Translations under genes and position numbers: made by a program
From: Lactobacillus gigeriorum DSM 23908 = CRBIP 24.85
GTDB lineage: Bacteria; Bacillota; Bacilli; Lactobacillales; Lactobacillaceae
DNA: 64,000 nucleotides
NCBI RefSeq assembly: GCF_000296855.1
Contig: NZ_CAKC01000059.1
Location: 37,758-101,757, forward strand
Direction: 5' to 3'
The notes under the pieces: model-generated
What the model was told of the DNA's origin: nothing
Seen by the model: only the letters and a program-made list of their open reading frames with translations
Databases searched by the model: none
Shown: positions 1-9,568 of the stretch, one piece after another
Numbering within the stretch: position 1 is the stretch's first letter
How the letters are laid out: each line of letters opens with the position of its first letter

Positions 1-264
1 TATCTGAATGCGCTCATTAAACTCTTTTATATACGGTGAAACAAAAAGGCCAGTTTTCATGCCGGCCTTTTTTAATAAACTATTCAAATAATACGTAGTA
101 GAACCTTTGCCATTTGTTCCGGTTACATGAACTATCTTGACTAGTTTTTGTGGATCACCTAACTGATGCAAAACTTTTTTGATATAAGTCAGATCATTTT
201 TAGGATGTAAATGAGGCAACGAATAAAGATGGGAAAGCATTTCATCTTTGGTTGAAAAATTCAC
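1..264 (-). CDS. folC: Folylpolyglutamate synthase / dihydrofolate synthase, N-terminal part (runs off the left edge)
   Basis: The first 88 codons are present, read from a GTG at 264; the rest lies outside the window. FolC adds glutamates to folates (and may make dihydrofolate) using ATP in the cytoplasm. The visible part carries the Mur-ligase-type P-loop HVTGTNGKGS at about residues 38-47, followed by a helix and the stretch FVSPYIKEFNERI, typical of FolC. The start codon lies one base beyond the valS stop, so the two genes are translationally close and probably cotranscribed from the valS T-box promoter. Family identity is secure from the P-loop context; only the start is visible. Confidence 0.88.
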   Translation of the reverse strand, partial: MNFSTKDEMLSHLYSLPHLHPKNDLTYIKKVLHQLGDPQKLVKIVHVTGTNGKGSTTYYLNSLLKKAGMKTGLFVSPYIKEFNERIQI

Positions 265-265
265 T

Positions 266-2905
266 TTATTTGCTTTCCTTCAATTCTTGAATTCTTTCTC
301 TTACTCCTGCCAATTGGCTTTCGTAATCTGCCTTCTTTTCTTTCTCTTTGGCAACAACAGCTTCAGGAGCATGGGCAACGAAGCCTTCATTGGCTAACTT
401 CTTAGTTGCACGTTCAACCTCAGATACTAATCGTTGTTCTTCGGCTTCCATTTTTGCAATTTCTTCGTCAACATTTACTAATTCAGCTAAAGGAACAAAA
501 ATTTGTGCCCCAGTAATAACTGCTGTCTTAGCTAATTTCGGTGCCGTAATCTTAGTATCAACTGTTAAATTCTTAGGATGCAAGAAGTTATCAACGTAGT
601 CAGTATTTTCAAGCAAGATTCGCTTATTAGCCTCATCATCTAATTGAATCATGATATCAATCGATGAAGAAAGTTGAGCGTTAACTTCCATTCTTATATT
701 TCTTACCGCTTTGATTACTTCAATCAAGAAGGCCATTTGATTATCGGCTTCTTCATTATCAAATTCTGGATGAACAGTTGGATACTCTGCCACCATAATT
801 GATTTGCCTTCGTGTGGCATTGATAACCATAATTTTTCAGTTACAAATGGCATAATTGGATGAAGCATACGAAGAATTTGATCAAGAATCCAAATTAAAT
901 TATCTTGTTTTCTTTGCTTTAATTCCTCGTCATTACCATTTAATGCGACCTTACTAATTTCAATGTACCAGTCACAGAAATCGTTCCAAATAAAGTTATA
1001 TGCTTCACGACCAGCTTCACCAAATTGATATTCGTCAAATAAACGGTTTACTTCTTTAACGGTATGATTCAAGCGATCAAAAATCCAGCTATCTGCTAAA
1101 TCAAACTTGCTAGTATCTGGAAGATGCGCAGGCTTCGCATTCTCTGGCAAGTTCATAATCACGAATCTAGATGCATTCCAAATCTTGTTGATAAAATTCC
1201 AAGCTGCTGATAATTTCTTAGGATCATATCTTGTATCTTGTCCAGGAGCGGTACCGTTCAATAAGAACCAACGTAACGCATCTGCACCATACTTGTCAAC
1301 AACATCCATTGGATCTACCCCATTGCCTAGGGACTTAGACATTTTTCTTCCTTCTGGATCACGCATTAATCCGTGAAGAACAACATCATTAAATGGTCGC
1401 TTATTAGTAAAATGCAAGCTTTGGAAAATCATTCTTGAAACCCAGAAGAAAATAATATCGTATCCAGTAACAAGAGCATTAGTTGGGAAATAACGTTTAA
1501 AATCTTCAGACTTTTCATCTGGCCAACCTAATGTTGAAAATGGCCACAAAGCACTAGAGAACCAAGTATCCAAAACGTCTGGATCTTGTTCCCAGCTTTC
1601 TATATCCTTAGGTGCCTCTACACCAACATATGTTTCACCAGTTTGTTTATTGTACCAAGCCGGAATTCGATGACCCCACCACAATTGACGTGAAATAACC
1701 CAATCATGAACATTTTCCATCCAATGATTTAAAGTTTGTTCGAATCTTTCAGGAACGAAGTTTACCTTTCCTTCGCTCTTTTGATTTTCAAGAACTCGAT
1801 CAGCTAAAGGCTTCATCTTAACAAACCATTGCTTGGAAAGGCGAGGTTCTACTTGTACTCCTGATCTTTCTGAGTGACCAACAGAGTGAACGATTGGTTC
1901 AATCTTGATCAAATATCCAGCTTCATCAAGATCTTTAACCAAAGCTTCACGACAGTCAAAACGATCCATGCCAGCATATTTGCTACATTCTTCATTCATA
2001 GTGCCGTTATCATTCATGACATTGATTCGTTTCAAATTATGACGATTACCTACTAGGAAGTCATTAGGGTCATGTGCAGGAGTGATTTTTACTAAACCAG
2101 TTCCAAATTCAGGATCAACATGTTGGTCTTCAATAATAGGAATATGACGACCAACTAATGGCAAGACCAATTCTTTTCCAACAAGATCCTTGTATCTTTC
2201 ATCTCCAGGAGCTACAGCAACTGCAGTATCACCGAACATCGTTTCAGGACGGGTAGTTGCAATTTCTACAAAGCCAGAACCATCAGCAAATGGATATTTA
2301 ATGTGGTAAAATGCTCCCTTGTCGTCCTTGTGAATAACTTCAATATCACTTAGAGCCGTTTCAAGTTTTGGATCCCAATTGATAATGTATTCACCACGAT
2401 AAATCAGGCCTTCATTATAAAGTTGAACAAAAACTTTCTTAACTGCTTGAGAAAGTCCTTTATCAAGGGTAAAGCGTTCACGAGAATAATCAAGCGATAG
2501 ACCCATTTTTGCCCATTGACCTTTGATAATGTTGGCATATTCATCTTTCCAGTCCCAAACTTGCTTTAAAAACTTTTCTCGTCCTAATTCATGACGATCT
2601 AAGCCTTGTTCGCGCAAACGTGCTTCAACTTTAGCTTGGGTGGCAATACCAGCATGGTCCATTCCTGGAAGATACAAGGTGTCGTATCCTTGCATTCTCT
2701 TCAAACGAATTAAAGTATCTTGAATCGCTGTATCCCAAGCATGTCCCAAGTGCAACTTACCAGTTACATTTGGTGGGGGAATAACAATTGCATATGGGTG
2801 AGCCTTTTTATCACCAGATGGCTTAAAAAGGTCTTCATCTAACCAGGTTTGATATCTACCCTTTTCAACCTCATTAGGATTGTATTTAGGTGCTAATTCT
2901 GTCAT
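266..2905 (-). CDS. valS: Valyl-tRNA synthetase
   Basis: Charges tRNA-Val with valine in the cytoplasm. The 879-residue length is normal for bacterial ValRS. The class I signature appears as [13 protein letters not shown] at residues 43-55, and the second signature KMSKSLGNG near residue 522. Between them lie the editing (CP1) domain with [15 protein letters not shown] and the [15 protein letters not shown] motif. The C-terminal 70 residues are charged and helical, as expected for the tRNA-binding coiled-coil arm. A T-box leader precedes the gene, so expression should rise when uncharged tRNA-Val accumulates. The folC start follows directly. Confidence 0.97.
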   Translation of the reverse strand: MTELAPKYNPNEVEKGRYQTWLDEDLFKPSGDKKAHPYAIVIPPPNVTGKLHLGHAWDTAIQDTLIRLKRMQGYDTLYLPGMDHAGIATQAKVEARLREQGLDRHELGREKFLKQVWDWKDEYANIIKGQWAKMGLSLDYSRERFTLDKGLSQAVKKVFVQLYNEGLIYRGEYIINWDPKLETALSDIEVIHKDDKGAFYHIKYPFADGSGFVEIATTRPETMFGDTAVAVAPGDERYKDLVGKELVLPLVGRHIPIIEDQHVDPEFGTGLVKITPAHDPNDFLVGNRHNLKRINVMNDNGTMNEECSKYAGMDRFDCREALVKDLDEAGYLIKIEPIVHSVGHSERSGVQVEPRLSKQWFVKMKPLADRVLENQKSEGKVNFVPERFEQTLNHWMENVHDWVISRQLWWGHRIPAWYNKQTGETYVGVEAPKDIESWEQDPDVLDTWFSSALWPFSTLGWPDEKSEDFKRYFPTNALVTGYDIIFFWVSRMIFQSLHFTNKRPFNDVVLHGLMRDPEGRKMSKSLGNGVDPMDVVDKYGADALRWFLLNGTAPGQDTRYDPKKLSAAWNFINKIWNASRFVIMNLPENAKPAHLPDTSKFDLADSWIFDRLNHTVKEVNRLFDEYQFGEAGREAYNFIWNDFCDWYIEISKVALNGNDEELKQRKQDNLIWILDQILRMLHPIMPFVTEKLWLSMPHEGKSIMVAEYPTVHPEFDNEEADNQMAFLIEVIKAVRNIRMEVNAQLSSSIDIMIQLDDEANKRILLENTDYVDNFLHPKNLTVDTKITAPKLAKTAVITGAQIFVPLAELVNVDEEIAKMEAEEQRLVSEVERATKKLANEGFVAHAPEAVVAKEKEKKADYESQLAGVRERIQELKESK

Positions 2906-2920
2906 TAAAAATCCTCCATA

Positions 2921-3150
2921 AAAAAAGTCCTAGACAATATTTGTCTAGGACGATTATCTACCGCGGTACCACCTATAATTAAACATAAAAATGTTTCACT
3001 CATAAACGATAACGGCGTAAAGTGACCGGATTAACCTACTAATTTCAGCTAATCAGCTATCAAGCTACAAATCAACTCTCCAACCTCTCAGCAAACTGGT
3101 TGTTCTCTGTAAATTAACGAGTGATCCCTCTTGATCATTGCTTTGTGTAA
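2921..3150 (-). promoter_or_regulatory. T-box leader controlling valS (probably also folC)
   Basis: The minus strand carries the conserved T-box sequence AGGTGGTACCGCGGTAG at 2975-2959. Directly after it comes a perfect 11-bp terminator hairpin (arms 2941-2951 and 2927-2937) with six U at 2926-2921. In T-box RNAs the T-box sequence pairs with the uncharged tRNA acceptor end and disrupts this terminator. The upstream leader has the length and AG-rich character of Stem I. A GUA at 3039-3037 is a plausible valine specifier codon, but I have not folded the RNA, so the codon is provisional. Confidence 0.93.
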
Positions 3151-3151
3151 G

Positions 3152-3180
3152 ATTATAGCATGTTATTAACAGCTGTTAAA
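3152..3180 (-). promoter_or_regulatory. Promoter of the valS T-box transcript
   Basis: On the minus strand a -35 TTTAAC (3180-3175), a 17-bp spacer and a consensus -10 TATAAT (3157-3152) sit just upstream of the T-box leader. Transcription should start near 3146. Confidence 0.8.
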
Positions 3181-3191
3181 GCTTTAATTTT

Positions 3192-3896
3192 TTATCCAAC
3201 AATGTCATCTTTGGTTATTTCTACATATTCACCACGCTTAAGCGTTAATGGCAAGGTCAAATTTCCCATAGTTAATCGGTTTAGCTCTAACACCTTCATT
3301 CCCACTGCTAAAAACATCCGCTTAACTTGATGATACTTTCCTTCAACAATTTTGATCTCAATTCGAGCCAGTTTCTTCTCTTCGTTAACCTGCAAGATTT
3401 TCAACTTAGCAGGTCGTAATTTTGTTCCATCCGGTAAAATTAAGCCAGATGAAAATTCATCAATTGTGCCGATAGTCGGTATTCCGGAAATAAGTGCCTC
3501 ATAAGTTTTTTCAACATGTTTTTTGGGTGATAACAATTGATGATTCAATTGTCCATCATTGGTTATCAGTAATAGTCCTGTAGTATCTTTATCTAGCCTA
3601 CCAACAGGTGCTAGCCCACGATAGCGATCTGAAGGCTTGAGCAAATCTATAACTGTTTTTTGATACAAATCCTCTGTAGCTGATAAAACACCTTTAGGTT
3701 TATTCATCAAGAAATAATGCAGTGCCTGATATGCAATTTGTTTGCCTGCAACTTCAATTTTATCCTCTTCCACCACTTGGGTTTTAGGCGAAATTACGAT
3801 TTCACCATTTAGTTTAACTTGTTTGCTCTTTAACAGATTATGAACTTCTTTTCTTGATCCCAAATTCATATCTGCTAAGTATTTGTCAATTCGCAT
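3192..3896 (-). CDS. rsuA: 16S rRNA pseudouridine synthase of the RsuA/RluB/E/F family
   Basis: A 234-residue pseudouridine synthase with an S4 RNA-binding domain at residues 1-45 and the catalytic motif GRLDKDTTGLLL at 99-110, where Asp102 is the expected nucleophile. Length and order match RsuA, which modifies position 516 of 16S rRNA. The paralogues RluB/E/F share this layout, so the exact target is inferred. The Shine-Dalgarno GAGGA follows immediately on the U-run of a hairpin at 3912-3932, and an extended -10 TGTTATAAT overlaps the end of thiI, so the gene may have its own short, structured leader. Confidence 0.88.
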   Translation of the reverse strand: MRIDKYLADMNLGSRKEVHNLLKSKQVKLNGEIVISPKTQVVEEDKIEVAGKQIAYQALHYFLMNKPKGVLSATEDLYQKTVIDLLKPSDRYRGLAPVGRLDKDTTGLLLITNDGQLNHQLLSPKKHVEKTYEALISGIPTIGTIDEFSSGLILPDGTKLRPAKLKILQVNEEKKLARIEIKIVEGKYHQVKRMFLAVGMKVLELNRLTMGNLTLPLTLKRGEYVEITKDDIVG

Positions 3897-3903
3897 AAAA
3901 TCC

Positions 3904-3932
3904 TCAAAAAAACTAGTAGCGAAGCTACTAGT
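3904..3932 (-). terminator. Hairpin terminator/attenuator between thiI and rsuA
   Basis: A perfect 9-bp stem (ACTAGTAGC / GCTACTAGT, loop GAA or TTC) at 3912-3932 is followed on the minus strand by seven U that run straight into the rsuA Shine-Dalgarno. It fits a Rho-independent terminator for thiI. A -10 TATAAT at 3944-3939 would place it at the very start of an rsuA transcript. Confidence 0.8.
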
Positions 3933-3939
3933 CCTTCAA

Positions 3940-5160
3940 TTATAACAAGTCCGTATCTTCCGAAGAAGAAACGTCTAAGAATTTCTGATTTGCTCTAATT
4001 TGCGTGATCTGAATGCCAGCAAGTGCTCTTTCAATCAAACCTTCAACATCCAATCTAGCCTCATATTCACGAGCCTTATCCAATTTTGGTTTGGTTTTGG
4101 GACGAGGTGGAGCGAATATTGTGCAACAGTCTTCAAACGGTTCGATTGACAAATCAAAAGTACCAATTTTTTCAGCCAAAGCAATAATCTCAGTCTTGTC
4201 CATCGTTACTACAGGTCGTAAAACTGGTGTGGTTGTCACATCATTGATTGCAGTCATTGATTCAAGTGTCTGTGAAGCAACTTGGCCAACTGATTCACCG
4301 TTAAAGATCGCTAATCCCCCACGTTTTTTGCGAATAATGTCTGCAAGTCTGAGCATGAAACGACGCTGAACAGTCATCAAATAACCTTCTGGCAATTTTT
4401 CCTTGATAGTTTCCTGAATTTCAGCAAAAGGAACCGCAATAAAATTAATTTTGCCAGCATAATTTGCTAAAATTCCTGTCAATTCCTTAGCCTTAGCCAA
4501 TGCCTTTTCAGTCGTATATGGCGGACTAAAGAAGTGGACCATTTCAATTTCAACTCCACGTTTCAAAGCTAAGTATGAGGCAACTGGAGAATCGATTCCT
4601 CCAGAAAGCATCATAACGGCTTTGCCAGCAGTTCCTACTGGCATACCACCTGCACCATGAAGCAATTGGTTAGAAATGTAGACCGCATCTTGTCTTACCT
4701 CAATGCGTAAAACAAGATCTGGATGTTTCATTTCAGCTTTAATGTCAGGAATATGATCAAAAATGTGATCTCCGACCATTGAATTAAGTTGATTGGTATC
4801 ATATTCAAACTTGTGGTCGGCACGCTTAGTATTAACTTTAAAAGTCATCCCCGTTTGATAAATGGCTTCCATCAATTCAAGTGATGTTTTTTCGATCGCT
4901 TCAAGAGTTTTTTCTGTCTTGATTACCGGAGAATAAGTTTGAATTCCGAATACTTTTTTCAAACGATTATTAATTTCTTCAAATGGCGCATCATTTAAAA
5001 CGATATGCATCCGATCGTGCTTAGGGTGAATTTCAACCATTGGAAAGTCAGATAAAACTCGATTTACATTGCTTGCTAATTTAGCAATAAAATCTTTTCT
5101 GTTCTTTCCTTTAGTCGATAATTCACCATATCTGATCATGATTTCAGTATATTTAACCAT
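3940..5160 (-). CDS. thiI: tRNA uracil 4-sulfurtransferase ThiI
   Basis: Transfers persulfide sulfur to U8 of tRNA (4-thiouridine), and in some bacteria to the thiazole precursor of thiamine. The 406-residue form starts at ATG 5160, preceded by AAGGGAAATAAT; an in-frame upstream ATG would add 21 residues lying inside the desulfurase gene and is less likely. An N-terminal ferredoxin-like/THUMP region (to about residue 165) precedes the PP-loop SGGIDSP at 186-192. There is no C-terminal rhodanese domain, as in most Gram-positive ThiI proteins. The desulfurase gene ends at 5162, right next to this start, so the two are partners. Confidence 0.95.
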   Translation of the reverse strand: MVKYTEIMIRYGELSTKGKNRKDFIAKLASNVNRVLSDFPMVEIHPKHDRMHIVLNDAPFEEINNRLKKVFGIQTYSPVIKTEKTLEAIEKTSLELMEAIYQTGMTFKVNTKRADHKFEYDTNQLNSMVGDHIFDHIPDIKAEMKHPDLVLRIEVRQDAVYISNQLLHGAGGMPVGTAGKAVMMLSGGIDSPVASYLALKRGVEIEMVHFFSPPYTTEKALAKAKELTGILANYAGKINFIAVPFAEIQETIKEKLPEGYLMTVQRRFMLRLADIIRKKRGGLAIFNGESVGQVASQTLESMTAINDVTTTPVLRPVVTMDKTEIIALAEKIGTFDLSIEPFEDCCTIFAPPRPKTKPKLDKAREYEARLDVEGLIERALAGIQITQIRANQKFLDVSSSEDTDLL

Positions 5161-5161
5161 A

Positions 5162-6322
5162 TTATTTCCCTTCCAAATGATTAATTTGTGCAAAATGCTG
5201 ATATATCTGATCGAATTCGGCAATAAATTTGTCTGCTTCTTCTAAAGTATTTGTTTCATCAAAGCTCAATCTAATTGCACTGGTAGCAATTTTATCTGGA
5301 ACTTTCATCGAAACTAACGTACTTGCCTCATCAGCAGTTTTTGAAGCACACGCTGAAGTCGTAGAAGTAAAAATATCTCTACTTTCTAATGTATGAACTA
5401 AAGTCTCTCCTCTAATCCCTTCAAGAGCAAAGCAAAGAATGTGTGGTGCAAAGTCTTCACTAATTGGCGAAAAGATATCTATTCCAGGTTTACTTTCCAA
5501 ATATGAAACTATTTTTGCTTTAATAGCAGCTTCATGGCTTGCTTTTTCAGTTTCATCTGTCAACAACAGACGGATTGCTTTAGCCATTGCCGCAATCGCA
5601 GGCAAATTTTCAGTTCCAGAACGTAATCCTTTTTCTTGTCCCCCACCATGATGAAGTGGTTCAAGCATTTTTCCTTCTTTTTTATATAAAACGCCAATAC
5701 CACGCGGAGCATGAAATTTATGAGCAGATAAACTGAGCAAATCAACTCTTGGTGTGAATACTTTTTGCCAAATATCCTTTCCAAGTGCTTGGACATTATC
5801 AACATGGAAATGTATATTTGGATAATTTTCAAGCAAATCACTTATTTCATCGATTGGCTGAATTGCCCCAACTTCATTATTTACACCCATGACGGAAACT
5901 AAGGTAGTATCTGAATCAAGTGCATTTCTTAAATCAGCTATATTTACTCGCCCATTTTTATCAACTGGTAAGCAAGTAACTCTATAGCCCAACTTTTCTA
6001 ATGAAGTAAATGCGTTCGCTACCGAAGCGTGTTCAACGCTTGAAGTAATTATATGCTTTCCAAATTCACGTTTAGCAATAGCTGTACCCTTTATCGCAGT
6101 ATTGTTAGATTCGGTTCCTCCAGAAGTAAAAAATATTTCATGGGCCTTTACTCCTAGTAAGTCCGCAATTTGTTTACGCGAGGCTTCAAGCAATTGATGA
6201 GCTCGATTACCCATTTGATGCAAACTAGATGGATTCCCCCAGATATCTAATGCTACTTTATCATAAGTAGCCAATACTGTTTTATCTATTCTTGTTGTGG
6301 CGCTGTTATCAAAATAAATCAA
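5162..6322 (-). CDS. Cysteine desulfurase (NifS/IscS-like, NifZ type, partner of ThiI)
   Basis: A PLP enzyme that takes sulfur from cysteine as a persulfide. The 386 residues show the N-terminal DNSATT motif, SSVEHAS (His97), the PLP lysine in [15 protein letters not shown] at about residue 202, and the active-site loop STTSACAS near 325 with the catalytic cysteine. There are no isc or suf genes nearby. The immediately following thiI indicates a dedicated tRNA 4-thiouridine role (the NifZ-ThiI pair of Firmicutes). A promoter-like TTGAAG-N17-TACAAT (6401-6373) and a hairpin precede the gene. Confidence 0.93.
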   Translation of the reverse strand: MIYFDNSATTRIDKTVLATYDKVALDIWGNPSSLHQMGNRAHQLLEASRKQIADLLGVKAHEIFFTSGGTESNNTAIKGTAIAKREFGKHIITSSVEHASVANAFTSLEKLGYRVTCLPVDKNGRVNIADLRNALDSDTTLVSVMGVNNEVGAIQPIDEISDLLENYPNIHFHVDNVQALGKDIWQKVFTPRVDLLSLSAHKFHAPRGIGVLYKKEGKMLEPLHHGGGQEKGLRSGTENLPAIAAMAKAIRLLLTDETEKASHEAAIKAKIVSYLESKPGIDIFSPISEDFAPHILCFALEGIRGETLVHTLESRDIFTSTTSACASKTADEASTLVSMKVPDKIATSAIRLSFDETNTLEEADKFIAEFDQIYQHFAQINHLEGK

Positions 6323-6334
6323 AAAAACGTCTCC

Positions 6335-6360
6335 TTTAAAAAACGGTCATTCGACCGTTT
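6335..6360 (-). terminator. Hairpin terminator after ezrA, inside the desulfurase leader
   Basis: The stem AAACGGTC / GACCGTTT (6353-6360 with 6341-6348) has a U-rich tail running into the AAAGGAG ribosome binding site of the downstream desulfurase gene. It may terminate ezrA and attenuate the next gene. Confidence 0.75.
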
Positions 6361-6372
6361 AATGACTTTTAA

Positions 6373-6401
6373 ATTGTAACTTAAATAATCACTTGCTTCA
6401 A
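6373..6401 (-). promoter_or_regulatory. Candidate promoter of the desulfurase-thiI operon
   Basis: A -35 TTGAAG (6401-6396), 17-bp spacer and -10 TACAAT (6378-6373) lie between the ezrA stop and the hairpin at 6341-6360, so the hairpin would be in the 5' leader. Confidence 0.55.
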
Positions 6402-8117
6402 TTATTTGGTGCTAAGTTCCGAGTAATAAGCGTTTTCAAGACGCTGGTATGATCCTGGCTCAACTTTTTCAATTGCTGTAGCAATCGTATCAAGTGCTTC
6501 CTTATAATTAAAATCAACTTGATACATTTGCGTAGCTGCTTGCTGAGCTTTTTTGACTGCATCATTATCAGCAAACTTATTTGAATATGTCATTGTTAAT
6601 TCCACCAAATTAGCAGAATTAATAATATCATCAGCTTCTCGTTTCAAGCGCTCTACATCATCAGAAATTTGAATTAATTCTGTAGAAATTTTCTCCATAT
6701 TAATTCTAACTTGATCAAGTTCTTGGCTTACCTTTTTAATTTCATTTACAACTAAAGTATACATTTGAATGAAACTTTCAGGACTACCAGGTAAATGACG
6801 TCGCTTTAATCGCCGATATACCAATGAAACTTCTTGTTTAAATTGCTTGACCGAATCTATTGCCACACTTTCCGAATCGTATAATCCATCAACGTTTTGG
6901 GACATTTCCTGTTCTTCTTCAGCAATTTTACGTAGACGTTCCATCATTGCGATCCAAGAATTTTCAATCTCCGAATATACCCCTTTGCCATCGGCAATAT
7001 TTTGCGTATCAATTGTAAACTGATGCCCCATATTGGTAATTTCTTTAGTTAACCGTTTGCTTTTATCTAATTCACCATGAGTCAGCTCATAGCTTTCATC
7101 GATATGGCGTAACTTTTCTACTAGCTGCTGTGAAGCAATTTGTTGACGATTAATTGCTGTAAAAACTTTTTCACGATTTTTTTCTACAAAAGGACGAGCT
7201 TTATATTCTTTAGTTAAAATTCCGTACAAAGCATCAATTTTGGTAGCGATCTTCTTGTTCTTTTCATTAAGAGCTTGAACTTTTAATTCACTCAATAGGC
7301 TTCTGGACGCATCAATGTCATCATGAATTCCCTTGATTTCATTTAAAAAATTAACTTCCGTAATGCTATACTTTTCACTTAACATTTTTCGATAAGCATC
7401 GGCCAACTCTCTAAGCTGATCTTGGAAAACTGTTTCTAATTGATGGTGAGCTGCCTTTATTTTAGGTAGTTGCTCGTCTAAATTAGCGAGTGCAATTTTA
7501 ATTTTGCTCAAAACTCGCTTAGCCTCTACGTGATCCCCTTGAGATGATAAATTCTTAGCTTCTTCAAAATCACTTTCCATTTCAGCTAAATCATCTTCAA
7601 TTTGGTCAAGTGCTGTACCATAATCAAATGAATCTGCCAAAACCATCTTTCTTTGTGAGCGATATGTCTTAAGTAAAGCATCATACTGAACTTGGTTTTC
7701 CCGATTAGATTCTAGTAACTCACTAAATACATCCTTGGTATTTTTAGCATCTTCAAAAGTTGGTAAAATTATATCTTGAGCCTGTCTGATGCTTTTTCTC
7801 GCCTTAAATAAACGATATGAAGCGCTATCTTTACCAGCTTCAGTTACTAATTTTTCTACTTGAGGTATTTTATTTGTCATTGCATCTTGGAAACTTTTCT
7901 TCCAAGTGTTCAATGTAGTTAAGCTTTCACCAGCTAAATCCATTTTATCCAATCGAGTAATATCTCGATCTAATTGCATACCCTTGATCGTTGCAATTTT
8001 TTGATCAATAGCATCTAACTCCTTCAATTGCTTGCGGTTCATCCACAACAACAAAGCAATGAGTACAAAAATTATGATTACAATTGCTATAACAATTAAC
8101 GTCTGTAATGATGACAT
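6402..8117 (-). CDS. ezrA: Septation ring formation regulator EzrA
   Basis: A 571-residue membrane-anchored regulator of FtsZ ring formation in Firmicutes. It has one N-terminal transmembrane helix (about residues 5-26) followed by basic residues, then a cytoplasmic region of roughly 540 residues that is almost entirely charged and helical, with heptad-like repeats typical of the spectrin-like EzrA fold. Length and N-out topology match the family (B. subtilis EzrA is about 560 residues). The RBS GGAGG lies 8 bases before the ATG. An extended -10 TGGTATAAT at 8152-8144 probably drives it, divergent from rpsD. Confidence 0.93.
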   Translation of the reverse strand: MSSLQTLIVIAIVIIIFVLIALLLWMNRKQLKELDAIDQKIATIKGMQLDRDITRLDKMDLAGESLTTLNTWKKSFQDAMTNKIPQVEKLVTEAGKDSASYRLFKARKSIRQAQDIILPTFEDAKNTKDVFSELLESNRENQVQYDALLKTYRSQRKMVLADSFDYGTALDQIEDDLAEMESDFEEAKNLSSQGDHVEAKRVLSKIKIALANLDEQLPKIKAAHHQLETVFQDQLRELADAYRKMLSEKYSITEVNFLNEIKGIHDDIDASRSLLSELKVQALNEKNKKIATKIDALYGILTKEYKARPFVEKNREKVFTAINRQQIASQQLVEKLRHIDESYELTHGELDKSKRLTKEITNMGHQFTIDTQNIADGKGVYSEIENSWIAMMERLRKIAEEEQEMSQNVDGLYDSESVAIDSVKQFKQEVSLVYRRLKRRHLPGSPESFIQMYTLVVNEIKKVSQELDQVRINMEKISTELIQISDDVERLKREADDIINSANLVELTMTYSNKFADNDAVKKAQQAATQMYQVDFNYKEALDTIATAIEKVEPGSYQRLENAYYSELSTK

Positions 8118-8143
8118 TATCTTAATCCTCCGAAACTATCACC

Positions 8144-8152
8144 ATTATACCA
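8144..8152 (-). promoter_or_regulatory. Extended -10 promoter element of ezrA
   Basis: The minus strand reads TGGTATAAT at 8152-8144, a TGn extended -10 element about 27 bp upstream of the ezrA ATG. No clear -35 is visible, as is usual for extended -10 promoters. Confidence 0.55.
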
Positions 8153-8190
8153 AAATAGGAGCTAAAAACGCCCACTTCAAATAATTTTTA

Positions 8191-8219
8191 TTGATTTATT
8201 ATAGCAAACTAACTATAAT
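8191..8219 (+). promoter_or_regulatory. Promoter of rpsD
   Basis: A -35 TTGATT (8191-8196), exactly 17 bp, then a consensus -10 TATAAT (8214-8219). Transcription from about 8226 gives a 175-nt leader before rpsD. Confidence 0.85.
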
Positions 8220-8225
8220 GATTGG

Positions 8226-8396
8226 AGTGTAAAATATTTGCAGCCTTAAGCGACAAGAACGTCAACATCTTGATACGTAACTAGTGAATGAGTACCCTTT
8301 GCTGCAAAAGGTGAAAATCAAAATCGAGATGCACGAATGTTGAGCTTAATTTGTAATATTTTACTCCAAAAATTTTATTTAGTAATTTTATGGAGG
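8226..8396 (+). promoter_or_regulatory. Structured rpsD leader, candidate S4 autoregulatory RNA
   Basis: The leader contains an 8-bp stem TTTGCAGC (8237-8244) with GCTGCAAA (8301-8308). The loop segment CAACAT (8263-8268) can pair with ATGTTG (8337-8342) outside that stem, an H-type pseudoknot arrangement. Firmicutes rpsD genes are known to be repressed by S4 binding to a pseudoknotted leader. Assignment to that class is inference from position and pairing; no covariance check was possible. Confidence 0.6.
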
Positions 8397-8402
8397 ATTT
8401 TT

Positions 8403-9014
8403 ATGTCAAGATATACAGGTCCAAGTTGGAAGCGTTCAAGAAGATTAGGTATCTCACTTTCAGGTACTGGCAAGGAACTTTCACGTCGTAATTATGCACC
8501 GGGTCAACACGGTCCTAACTCACGTGGTCGTTTGTCAGAATATGGTGAACAATTACACGAAAAGCAAAAGTTACGTTGGATGTTCGGTCTTAACGAACGT
8601 CAATTTAGAACTATGTTTGTTCGTGCCGGTAAGATTCGTGAAGGCGAACACGGTACTAACTTCATGATTTTGCTTGAACGTCGTTTGGACAATGTTGTTT
8701 ACCGTTTAGGTTTAGCTACTACTAGAGAACAAGCTAGACAATTGGTAAACCACGGTCACATTACTGTTGATGGTAAGCGTGTTGACATTCCTTCATACGA
8801 AGTTAAAGTTGGTCAAACTATTAGCTTGAAGGAAAAGTCAAAGAACTTGCAACAAGTTAATGATGCTCTTGAAGCAGCAACTTCACGACCATCATTCGTT
8901 ACTTTCGACGAAAACAAGATGGAAGGTTCTTTAGTTCGTTTACCAGAACGTGACGAAATGGAACCAAACATTAACGAAGCCCTTGTTGTTGAATGGTACA
9001 ACAAGTTACTTTAA
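8403..9014 (+). CDS. rpsD: 30S ribosomal protein S4
   Basis: A 203-residue S4 that nucleates assembly of the 30S body by binding 16S rRNA. The start [10 protein letters not shown] is chosen because GGAGG sits 7 bases upstream (8391-8395); an upstream in-frame ATG at 8337 would add 22 unrelated residues within the leader. Visible are the N-terminal [14 protein letters not shown] and YAPGQHG region and the S4 RNA-binding domain [30 protein letters not shown] (about residues 93-122, split here by family knowledge). As in many Firmicutes it stands alone, not in the alpha operon. Confidence 0.97.
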   Translation: MSRYTGPSWKRSRRLGISLSGTGKELSRRNYAPGQHGPNSRGRLSEYGEQLHEKQKLRWMFGLNERQFRTMFVRAGKIREGEHGTNFMILLERRLDNVVYRLGLATTREQARQLVNHGHITVDGKRVDIPSYEVKVGQTISLKEKSKNLQQVNDALEAATSRPSFVTFDENKMEGSLVRLPERDEMEPNINEALVVEWYNKLL

Positions 9015-9036
9015 TACTTGTTTTTATGTATTATCT

Positions 9037-9072
9037 CAAAAGCCTTCCCCTCTTCTGTGGGGAGGCTTTTTT
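9037..9072 (+). terminator. Terminator of rpsD
   Basis: GC-rich stem AGCCTTCCCC / GGGGAGGCT with one bulged base, followed by six T. Confidence 0.9.
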
Positions 9073-9097
9073 GATATAATGCTTTTGAGGTGATTAA

Positions 9098-9568
9098 ATG
9101 TCAGAAGATTTAAACAAACGTCTAGAGCAAGCTGCTCAAGGAATTACTCCTCAAACCAGACCTGACGAAAGACGCAGATTTTTGGGATCTCTTAGAGAAC
9201 GTTGCTTAATTCGAATCGATAATACAGAAATAAATAATGAAGAACTAACCAATCTATTTTTGACTCACTTAGACGATTATCAAGGCTATAGTATTCTTAT
9301 AAATGGAAACATCTCAAATAATCGTTTTTTAAATAAGCTCGAAGCTCAAGCAAGTAAAAAAAATATTCCTTTTACACTCGTCAACAATGAAACAGCAAAA
9401 ACTGGTCCAACAGATACTGCTGTACTAGTTGTTGCTAAAGATGCAATCAACCGAATGAGAATCGAAATCTCCCAAGTCTATGCACCTGAACTTCCAAAAG
9501 AACAGTTAACAGCACCTAAGAAACAAAAGACGAGTTTTTGGCATCGATTATTTAGAGGTGAAAACTAA
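9098..9568 (+). CDS. YueI-like protein of the DUF1694 family
   Basis: A 156-residue cytoplasmic protein of unknown function. The opening (KRLEQAAQGITPQTRPDERR, FLGSLRERC) and overall length match the YueI/DUF1694 family of Firmicutes. No catalytic motif is recognisable. The C-terminus is basic (APKKQKTSFWHRLFRG). Its stop overlaps the rarA start by one base (TAATG), so translation of the two genes is coupled; any role linked to RarA is speculation. Confidence 0.75.
   Translation: MSEDLNKRLEQAAQGITPQTRPDERRRFLGSLRERCLIRIDNTEINNEELTNLFLTHLDDYQGYSILINGNISNNRFLNKLEAQASKKNIPFTLVNNETAKTGPTDTAVLVVAKDAINRMRIEISQVYAPELPKEQLTAPKKQKTSFWHRLFRGEN

Noticed and set aside
348..2056. Several plus-strand open reading frames antisense to valS
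   Set aside because: They are shadow frames of valS with no ribosome binding sites or recognisable families.
5560..5841. Minus-strand open reading frame inside the desulfurase gene
   Set aside because: Wholly nested in another frame of a well-supported gene, with an odd low-complexity composition and no own RBS.
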